Shown piece after piece: positions 55,842 to 64,000 of a stretch of 64,000 nucleotides of DNA. Position 1 is the stretch's first letter. Every line of letters begins with the position of its first letter. The stretch comes from Dermanyssus gallinae (lineage: Eukaryota; Arthropoda; Arachnida; Mesostigmata; Dermanyssidae), in the NCBI GenBank assembly GCA_003439945.1, contig QVRM01005617.1, positions 68,501 through 132,500 on the forward strand, in the 5' to 3' direction. A program made the translations under genes and the position numbers. Under the pieces are notes generated by a model. It was not told the origin of the DNA and did not search any database. It saw only the letters and a program-made list of their open reading frames with translations.

Positions 55842-56084
55842 CTAACCTGTAAGCATGACCTGCTCGGTCCGCACCTGCTTAACCATCGAAGGGGCTGATG
55901 AGTCAGCTATAGTTGCGTCCAAAACGTGCATGCGGCCGCGCTCAAAGGAGGTAAGAGTGAGACCATCAAATCTCATTCCATCGTCCCTGGATAGACAGGA
56001 AGGACCCGAAGGTTTCAGTACACTGAAAGCCAGCAGATCCCAGTGCCCGACTAACAGCCGAGTGGCGTGCTCGTCGGCCTGCAT
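55842..56084 (-). pseudogene. Non-LTR nuclease-like domain fragment
   Basis: The minus strand reads LSRDDGMRFDGLTLTSFERG then MHVLDATIADSSAPS. This matches in order the GERPDGVTIA...AWDATV region of the fragment at 5222-6497, with Phe for Pro in the first motif. It is about 80 residues, and no RT is visible nearby. Confidence 0.5.
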
Positions 56085-56144
56085 TCAGGGCGTATGACAA
56101 AAAGAGTTCCAGCGGACAGAGTAGGGGCAAATGTCCTGCCTCTA

Positions 56145-56345
56145 TAAGCTAACCTGCGGCCCCTTGGCTGTGACCGACTCGAAACCAGTACTATAAAGGG
56201 CCGGATAGGCACATTTAATAGGTTAAAACACTAACCTCCGGCCCCTTGGCAATTAACGACGAAACCAGTTTTTAATAGCATAGTACTATATAAGATATGT
56301 TGAAACCAGTTTTTAATAGCATGGTACTATATAAGATATGTTAGC
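56145..56345. repeat. Short tandem duplications
   Basis: GAAACCAGTTTTTAATAGCA units occur at about 56259 and 56301 (42-base period), preceded by two related CTAACCT(G/C)CGGCCCCTTGG blocks at 56150 and 56231. Confidence 0.7.
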
Positions 56346-57285
56346 ATGTAATATACACCCACATACAATACTTCGCCTAATGCAATGGCCAACAGTGGTC
56401 TACTTTTACATGAAATATGTGGATGTTGCCAAAGTATTTAGCTCTAGAATTGGAAGGTGTACATTTTGTTCTAGCAACAATAGAAGAAAGTGAAGAACCG
56501 AACCAGAATGTTGATGCTTTGCTCTGACGCCGCTGTTCTACTCCATTTGTCAGAAATATCCTGGATTCGTTGTTTAGCAATTTTATGAGCTTTTTCCTAA
56601 AGCGTGAAACTATAATGACCATGGAAGGTTAACCATGCGATATATATAGTGGAAGGCGCCCCATACGTACAGTTAATTATTCTGAGGTACTAATTAAGTG
56701 TGGGGTTTACGCTTGATTACATGTCGTAGTCGTATCGTTTCTCTAACATAGCAAATGATCCAGAGTAATATAAAATGACAGGTACCAGTTTGCCTGCCGA
56801 CAGAGCAGGGCACACCAAAATAACGTCGAAGAGCCGTGCAAGTTATTGACAACTGCTGCTGCTATCTATACTATACCTGCCTCCGCACATGGAACGACTG
56901 ATTGCAGCGAGTTGGTTATGCACTGCTTTTATTAGAAAGGTTATTGGTTTTGTGCCTTCAACGTTTAACGGAGTGGCGGAACCACGTTTAACGAAAGTGC
57001 GTCCGTCCGTCCGTCCGCTGGTCAGTTTGTCCGGCGACACGTGGGCCAGCAAAGCCCTCCCAGCAACTACGCATTTATTTAAACATGTGACACGTATGTG
57101 TTCGTTTCTCACGCAACGTGAACCGTCTCTGACCGATGGACCGGCGTCGACGTGCCGGGTTTGACCGCACAGAGTCGACGGTGCCCTCCGGCGTCGCCTG
57201 GTACATTCGCTCAGCGCGCCCGGTAGATCTGAGACAGCCAAGTGGCGGATTACAGTGGCGGATTATAGTGGGGGTTACAGTACTA
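56346..57285. other. Spacer, no gene seen
   Basis: No gene recognised. A (CGTC)n-like run lies near 57000. Confidence 0.4.
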
Positions 57286-57299
57286 TTAGCCGAAGATCT

Positions 57300-57612
57300 A
57301 GAATTAAAACCATTTTTAAGGAGGTTGTTTTTAATTCGAGACTATCATCCGTCCTCTACTTGGGCTTGGCACTTAACCTGAGGTAGATCTTCAATGCACC
57401 GAGGGCCGGACATGTTAAGATATCTAGGGTTTCCCCAACAGTCCTTGTGGCAGCAGCATGGCCGCTGACTCTCAGCCGTATGGTTTTTGTCATCTATTCT
57501 CAATGAGCATTGCTCAAAAAAATTCGACCAACAACAGCAGGGATCGAACCGGTGACACCCCGGTAGATGACAACTATGACTAGCGCACGAGTCCCCTAGA
57601 TTACGCCGCCAC
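57300..57612 (-). repeat. SINE-B copy 2, with target duplication
   Basis: Minus-strand copy, 313 bases, flanked by TTAGCCGAAGATCT at 57286-57299 and 57613-57626. On the minus strand it begins GTGGCGGCGTAATCTAGGGG, has a B box CCGGTTCGATCC near 57553, and ends in the AATTAAAA/TTTTAATT hairpin. Confidence 0.85.
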
Positions 57613-57626
57613 TTAGCCGAAGATCT

Positions 57627-58286
57627 GGAAGGTTTGGAGTAAACCTTAAGAGAGGCTGCGGTTTGCAGAACATCAAAAACCCGAAGTTTTAGTCGGTAAC
57701 GCCGGTAGTCTTGCGGCGAGTCTATTAGCGCAAGTTTCCACTGTACATTATAGGCATTCGACATGTAGGCAAATGTCACGCATCGCTTATCAGCTTGTTC
57801 TAGGGTAATCTGCAGAAAGAAGAGGGAAACTCTTGCGGTACTAGCAGTACCAGCGGGAGGCAGCGCGGCAGGAAGAGCTTGTAGCCATTGTTGGCTAGAA
57901 AAACATACCCTCACACCCGAGAGCAACACGCTGCTGTTTCACGCCAGAAGCGAACAGGGCGAAAATCGATACTTAGAAAGTGATACCCGTTCGATATAAT
58001 TCTTATTTTTTAAAATTGATTGGTGGCCATGTTTGGGCTAGACTAATCCCGATATTCAGAGAACAGCTAATGTTTTGACTGTGAGCTATGAAAAAATAAA
58101 CGTTTTTACCCTGTTTTACGGTAAGCTGTACACCGATTAAATAGTGTTGAACATTTCGCGTCTACCTTATGATTAGCCGCGATAGATTTGTTTTGAAAAT
58201 TAGATATTTTTCTTATGGTTTGTCCTGATCTGTTTTCTAGCATGTTTAGTGAATAAAATGCAAGTTATGTAGAACGTGCGATAAAG
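57627..58286. other. Spacer, no gene seen
   Basis: No motif recognised. Confidence 0.35.
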
Positions 58287-58598
58287 GGGCGGCGTGGTCT
58301 AGGGGACTAGTGCGCTAGTCATGGCTGTCATCTGCCGGGGTGTCGCCGGTTCGATCCTTGTTGTTGATCGAATCTTCTTTGAGCGATGCTCATTGGGAAT
58401 AAATGATAAACCATACCGCTGAGAGTCAGCGGCCATGCTGCTGCTGCCACAAGGACTGTTGGAGAAACCCTGGATATCTTAACATGTCCGGCTCTCGAGG
58501 CATTGAAGATATACCTCAGATTAAGTTCCAAGCCCAAGTAGGGGACGGAGTATAGTCTAGAATTAAAACCAACCTCCTTAAAAAATGCTTTTAATTCT
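58287..58598 (+). repeat. SINE-B copy 3
   Basis: Begins GGGCGGCGTGGTCTAGGGGA, B box GGTTCGATCC near 58348, shared body (ATCTTAACATGTCCGGCTC), 3' hairpin. No clear target duplication was found. Confidence 0.8.
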
Positions 58599-59074
58599 AG
58601 CTCGGGTAACGTGCAACCATAGCTAACTGTAATGGATGGAAGTAGCGTTTCGTTACCTAATAATGATTGATTATTGTTGAATTCGCGATAAACTTGCATT
58701 TCATGACTTGTTGTCTGTTTGCATTTCAACTTAACACGCTACTTAAGTTTATGAAGGGGGTCGTCGTTAACACTGTAGAAATGCCGCCGCAACTTCTCTC
58801 GTCCCTCAGGTCTCCAACACCCACAAAAAAGGTCCAATCACGCATTAATCCCAGGTTCAAGCTGTTAAAAACGTTCTCTCATAAGTGGGTCTTTAGCGTG
58901 CATATCATCACAGTCTCATATAATCCATTTTTTTTCACAGATTTTATTGGGGGTGGGTTAGATGGTGATGCACCATTTCTTTTTATTAAGACATCTGTGC
59001 TCCCCGTTTTTTTTTCGATCATGGTCGATTTTTAGTCCACTCCGGCATTCACCTTGTTTACATTGGGAGCCATG
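58599..59074. other. Spacer, no gene seen
   Basis: Nothing recognised. Confidence 0.35.
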
Positions 59075-59165
59075 AAAACCAATTTAGGGGTGGTCGGTTT
59101 GGGTCTTTGAACCTAGACCTCCTGAATGCAAGGCAAAGGCTTTTGCCCATGAGCCATCTTGCTCG
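59075..59165 (-). repeat. Candidate third tRNA-derived SINE
   Basis: The minus strand has GATGGCTCATGGGCAAAAG (A-box-like), TTGCATTCAGGAGG (anticodon-arm-like) and AGGTTCAAAGACCC (B-box-like) with tRNA-like spacing. There is only one copy in the window and the tRNA stems do not pair fully, so a functional tRNA gene is unlikely. Confidence 0.4.
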
Positions 59166-59433
59166 GTTGTTGTTATCCCTTACATAATGGGTGATATGAG
59201 ACTACTGCAGGCTATATAAAAATGCTTAAACTATACTAAATCCAGCGACTATTGAGCGACTTTCGCGTTTTTTTGTCGGTAGTGCATATACTCTGCATCA
59301 TGCTTCGGAATCATACTTGAACAACCTTTCTGGACACAGCTTGCTCTATTAGATAAAACATCTCTAAAAATACGCCAGAATTTTCGCCAAATTCATAGGC
59401 GTAAATATGAAAAATAGATAATTACGCTTATGA

Positions 59434-59472
<39 letters not shown>

Positions 59473-60957
59473 GAATCTAATTGATGCATACCTTTAAGAA
59501 CAGTGGCGTACTAATTGGTTGCTCAATGAGTCTATACGTTCGTTGTGCCAAGTTTGTACAATTTTCATTGCTTTTGCTCAGCTTCCTACATCTGGGACCT
59601 GGATCTTTTGAAATACCAGAAACTGGAAACAACAATTGGTTTCTCACTTTGTAAAATGGGCGTTGGTTCTGCTTGATTGCTCACGCTCATCGGATCAGGA
59701 ACTGTTAAGGTTTAGAGAGAGCAGTAACAGTTGGCACATCGAATATGAGGCTTGAGCATGCGCCACAAAATGTTCTGATATGGAGCATAAGACATTTAAA
59801 AAAAACTTACGGCGGATTTGCATCGTTAGCATATATTACGACGCTAACAAAACCACATATATTATGTGGTTTTTATTTTCAAACATTGTAGCGCCGTTTC
59901 TGAAGCTACGCCATGGGATTGTGGTCAGCAACGGTCAAATTCGTATGGCGTGGGAATGTGACCACTGCTGTTGCTATTATTGTAATCGTTATTATCTAAA
60001 GGGCGGAACAGACCGCTCGTTAGATACCAAAGTGAAAACTCGAACTGAGACGTTGACAGAGCGCCCGCAGTGGTACGCCCCCAGAGGAATTGTCTCTCTC
60101 TCGGCGGTCCGCTAGAACAACGCGTAGGCAAGCTCTGCCAACATAAAGGCCTCAGTTAGTAGTGCGAACTCAGGGCTTCCAGGATGATAACAACTTCTTT
60201 GAGTGAAAATTTCGTAGTCTTTTTTTTCCCTTTAGCCGGTGGTTTGTTCGGTAGGGCATCACGGCTGCTCGATGTGTTGTTGATTTTGCACATAGCCGTC
60301 TTCGCACCATCATCGCACGGTGTCCAATGCGGTGCTAGGAACCGACACCTCGATTGCGTGAAGCGTCGGGTGACGCGTCGTCAAACGTCGAAGATTATCC
60401 AACTTTGTTGAGGCGGAGAGGTGGAGGCTTCACCTACACGGAGGTGCGAGAATACCCATGTGTCAGTGCCACGGTTTGCCTGTCTTAAATCTTGACGAGT
60501 CCCTGATTATACGTCGTAGAGGTGACTAGTGGCCGCTATTATCAGATATCGTAAAATCTAGTCGACGTCGCAGTGGCGTGTGTGTATGTGTGTTCTGCCT
60601 TGCTTGTGTCCCGCTTCTGTCCTGATGGCGACCGCCTGTATGAGCGCACTAGCCTCGCGCAAGGCAACCGTTATGGTGGGGCGTCCGTGGGGTCTCAATC
60701 TGCAAGTAATTATTAATTGGATTTTTACGTACTAGTTTGGCGACACCTACACTTCATCGAGTGTCCTGGTAGCCTTCAGCGCGTTCTCGATGAGTCTGAC
60801 GGCCCGCAGCGACCGCACTCCCCTCACAGTCTCTCTCCACCCCGCTGGCGCCGTATACACAAATCATAAACTTGAAAAGCAATACAAAAAAATATGCATA
60901 ATATGAACATGAAATGTATTGAGTGTTTTATTTATTTTTCGTTTTTTTTTTGTTGTT
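59166..60957. other. Spacer, no gene seen
   Basis: Contains (TA)n at about 59441-59470. ORFs are short and lack motifs. Confidence 0.35.
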
Positions 60958-60975
60958 CTTTCTCGGATATCTAAA

Positions 60976-61170
60976 GTTAGACGTTTCGGGCTGATCCTCA
61001 GCCAACGTCAATTTAACGTCCACAGGACTGCTTTTCGCATTGCTTCATAGACGGACCCCCATAAATACAAATCGGTGCAATGATGGGGTTCGAAGCCGTG
61101 CACGTATGTGTCTCCTACGGTCGCGAGACACAGGCGAACACAACTCGCCACCGGGTGAGAGATCGACTCT
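60976..61170 (-). repeat. SINE-A copy with 18-bp target duplication
   Basis: Flanked by CTTTCTCGGATATCTAAA at 60958-60975 and 61171-61188. On the minus strand it begins AGAGTCGATCTCTCACCCGG and carries the core GGGGGTCCGTCTATGAAGCA. This copy defines the family's ends (about 195 bases). Confidence 0.88.
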
Positions 61171-61188
61171 CTTTCTCGGATATCTAAA

Positions 61189-62121
61189 TGACATTAAAAT
61201 TCCAGCCATTCAGATAAGTAGCCCCCTGTGACCTACTATACTTAACCGTGCCGTTCTTCATTTGAATTCAAATATCTGTAGATGTGCGATCTGTACCCTT
61301 TCTATTGACATTTTACTAACGATTAAAACTGAAACAGCAAAATTGTGAACACAGAAATAGCCAAATTAAAAACAATATAAAATAAATGCAGTTTAATAGG
61401 CACAGCAACTGATAGACAAGAAAGTAGACGGCTCTTAGCTTACTACACTAAGTTATTATTTAAGAGATTTCTTAGACCTTACTCTGTAGAACTCTGCTGC
61501 AGGTATCTGTACCAGCACATTAATTTTTAATTGTATATGCGTGTTGACTCTTTAAAAATTATCCAACAAATTGAAACGTCCTTTTCAAGTTATCATAAGC
61601 ATAGATGCATACAAAATAACTTATTGTGTTGCGGCAATAACGTAAAGCCGTGACATATTTATGGAAAATAATGAAGCTATATATGTATATAATGTTAAGT
61701 TAGGTAAAATGTCTCGCATTCACATTGACAGGTTTGCCGCAGTTGAAGACAGCAAATGTACATGTCATAATAGTATACCGAGAACTCCGCGCTTAGACAA
61801 GGCTTCATTTGCATCTTAAGCGATATTTTGTGTGCTCCCTAGTTTACAAACTGTTGAAATATATTACTGAAGGTCATATTTATTTTTTGTATATTACAAT
61901 ATGTATGTGGGACACATATTACGGAAGATTAGCTATGCCAATGGGCCTAGTGGGTGTGTATTGTGATTATCTGTGACCGCTTCGTCTAGGCTAGGCCGAG
62001 ACCACTTCAGAAAAGTGCCACGAACAGAGGCCGCGTTTCCACGTTATATGTCTTTCTGGCATAGACAGTTAAGACTGCCGGTCATAGCCAGAAATTTTTG
62101 ATAAAGTGTTTGAAATATATC
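61189..62121. other. Spacer, no gene seen
   Basis: AT-rich, no motif. Confidence 0.35.
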
Positions 62122-62640
62122 AATGGCCATGAGGTGGTTCGTGAGCGAGTATTCCGTCGACCGGGCGCACCGGGTGTAAAGCCCGACCTCGTAATAACAA
62201 CACCTACTGAGGTCTGGGTTTTAGATGCTGAGGTCCGCGGCCCAAACAGGGCACAACCTCGCAAAAGCGCGGCAGAACAAGATCACCAAGTATGACGTCG
62301 GGTTTCTAAGAGCGGCGCTCCCCGACCCGCAAAAACCTCGCAGATTCGAATCCATCACTATCTCTGTGAGTGGTGTATGGGACTCCGAATCTGCGAGTAC
62401 GCTCTTGGGACTCGGCGTCACGAAGAGGAATCTTATGGATCTTACCGTCTTAACGTTGCAAGGAACCTTGAGGATATCCCGCTCGCACCGGGTCCATAAG
62501 AGCGGAGGCTACCATCAAGCAAGGACACGGACAGCTGATTCTTAACCTCATGTGACACTTTTTTACCACCATTTTTATTAAGGCGATCACTGCCGAGTGT
62601 GCAAACGTATTGTAAATGATTAATAAATCATCACAATACA
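62122..62640 (+). pseudogene. R2-like element, second copy
   Basis: Reads HEVVRERVFRRPGAPGVKPDL and VWVLDAEVRGPNR, then shifts frame to NLAKARQNKITKY and ALPDPQKPRRFES. It is closely related to 50862-51470 but has a single, not tandem, 3' region and a complete tail (CACTGCCGAGTGTGCAAACG, TTAATAAATCAT) followed by a short TA run. It is 5' truncated within the endonuclease. Confidence 0.75.
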
Positions 62641-62821
62641 TATATATATATAGGGCACCAAATGTTGCCACATTACACACAATTATTGTAACCAATCGTG
62701 TATATACTGCAGTGATACATCCTCATAGAGTAACAGCAAAAACTGTCATTGATCTGTGGAGTCTCTGATTACTTTGAAACACGAGATTTCCACATTGAGC
62801 ACAGCTAACTGCAAAAAAGTT

Positions 62822-62999
62822 GAGCCCGGTGGCGTGGTGGCTTAAGTCTGCGCCTCGCAACCGGAGGAGACACATAGGTGAGCGGGTTCGAGCCTCACTG
62901 TTGCACATTTGTATTTATGGGGGTCCGTCTATGAAGCATTATGAAAAACAGTTCCATGGACGTTAAATCTTGGCTAAGGGTCAGTCCCGAAAACTTTAC
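62822..62999 (+). repeat. SINE-A copy with target duplication
   Basis: Box B GGTTCGAGCC at 62885-62894, head GAGCCCGGTGGCGTGG and core GGGGGTCCGTCTATGAAGCA. Flanked by ACTGCAAAAAA at 62808-62818 and 63000-63010. Confidence 0.82.
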
Positions 63000-63028
63000 A
63001 CTGCAAAAAAAATACAGCCACCAGCTAG

Positions 63029-64000
63029 ATGCATATCGTAGCGAGCAAATTGAGCGGAACAACGACGTTTAGGCTCATTTCACGGCTCGACGAATACAAA
63101 AGGAGACCTCCTACCAGAGCCTTTTCTGTGTTGAAACGATGTGCCTGGGCCGGCGTCTCACGAGTGACGAAAAAGCCCATCGCAAGGCTTATGGGGACGT
63201 CGGCACCTCTAATCGCAACAGTTCCCGTTTTGAAAACAAGGCCTTAAAAAGGAGTTCCGGGCGTCCAAATGCCCTTTCGGAACGAAGCAAGCGTGCAATT
63301 CTGAAGAAAGCGTCAAACTCTGCGCTTTAGGTGAGGACAATTGCGGCGGCGGCCAGTATGCAAACAAACGTGCAAAATGTACAAAACATACTTAAGAAGG
63401 CACCTTGGCTCACAAGACAAAAAACAAGAGAAAACCACGATTGACTGCTGAGCATCAGAAATCTCGTCTCAACATCGCCCAGGATACGATGTCATGGACC
63501 ACTGAGTGTCATCGAGTGGTCCTTTCGATGAAAAAGTTAATCTTTGATAAAAAATGATTTGAAATGAAAAAATGATTTGAAAAAGTTAATCTTAATTAGA
63601 TAAATGATATTTTCTCTAGATTCAATTAATATTTCCACGATGAGCGCACGAAAGAACGACTTTGGTCAAATCTGCACTAGCTGGCGGTTCGGTGATGAAC
63701 CGCTGGGTGAATGGGCTGCTGTCGGGTATCATATAAAGTCGTCGATTGCGCTTTTAGATGGTCGTGTTAATTCGACGCGCTACAGAGATCTACTAGAAAA
63801 GCAATCGGCGTCTTTTGAGCTGATGGGAGAGTAGGAGAGCCCTACTTGGTTTTTTAACACGACCCGATTCGCACCGCCAGACTGATTGGACACTGGTTCG
63901 AACAACGTCGCATTGAGGTTCTACGCTGGACTGTAGAATCACCTGATCTTAATAACATTGAGCATTTTATTATAAAGGCTGGCTCGCCCGAAAGGTTTAC
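63029..64000 (+). pseudogene. Tc1-like transposase pseudogene, cut by window end
   Basis: Readable pieces in order: GRRLTSDEKAHRKAYGDVGT (first helix-turn-helix), KRSSGRPNALSERSKRAILK with ASNSAL (second), ILKKAPWLTRQKT, FSLDS, RFGDEPLGEWAAVGY, ALLDGRVNSTRYRDLLEKQ, then near the edge SPDLN-like residues. At least three frame changes and stops occur. The catalytic DDE spacing could not be measured. Confidence 0.75.

Overview
This is eukaryotic nuclear DNA, almost certainly from an arthropod. The signs are spliced genes with GT/AG introns, TATA boxes, AATAAA signals, very many (TA)n microsatellites, mariner and Tc1-like DNA transposons, R1-, jockey- and R2-like non-LTR retrotransposon remains, and tRNA-derived SINEs. 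A mite or tick would fit the paired secreted carboxylesterases, but that is only a guess and nothing here proves the species.

Layout. (1) 1-17390: three tandem copies of a roughly 7-8 kb unit. Each holds one minus-strand gene for a 359-residue, cysteine-free, secreted, lysine/glutamate-rich helical protein built of four ~68-residue repeats. Each gene has a TATA box, a noncoding leader exon and an intron that ends directly before the ATG. Units 1 and 2 differ by insertions that can be read as before/after pairs: a mariner in unit 2 and a retrotransposon fragment inside a (TA)n tract in unit 1. (2) 17400-28900: a graveyard of mobile DNA. It holds a 1 kb palindromic repeat, a non-LTR element with a 15-bp target duplication, mariner-like deletion derivatives, an R1-like fragment and long (TA)n and (ATT)n tracts. 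(3) 28900-40050: a GC-richer, triplet-repeat-rich stretch followed by a three-exon plus-strand gene for a janus/PHPT1-type phosphohistidine phosphatase (131 aa), with introns of 6.4 and 1.3 kb. (4) 40945-42234: a mariner with perfect inverted termini and an uninterrupted DD34D transposase. (5) 44034-46158 and 52653-54529: two paralogous minus-strand type-B carboxylesterases with one intron at the same position and phase. Between them lie a jockey-like reverse-transcriptase pseudogene, an inverted-repeat element, an R1-like C-terminus and an R2-like endonuclease remnant with tandem arrays. (6) 54530-64000: SINEs of two well-supported families with target duplications, a second R2-like endonuclease remnant, and a Tc1-like pseudogene cut by the window edge.

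The host genes are six: three helical-protein copies, two carboxylesterases and one phosphatase. They show no obvious shared pathway. The most unusual material is the triplicated four-repeat protein family, with signs of gene conversion, and the repeated association of retrotransposon fragments with (TA)n tracts. Everything was read by eye; family names rest on motif recognition and no search was run.
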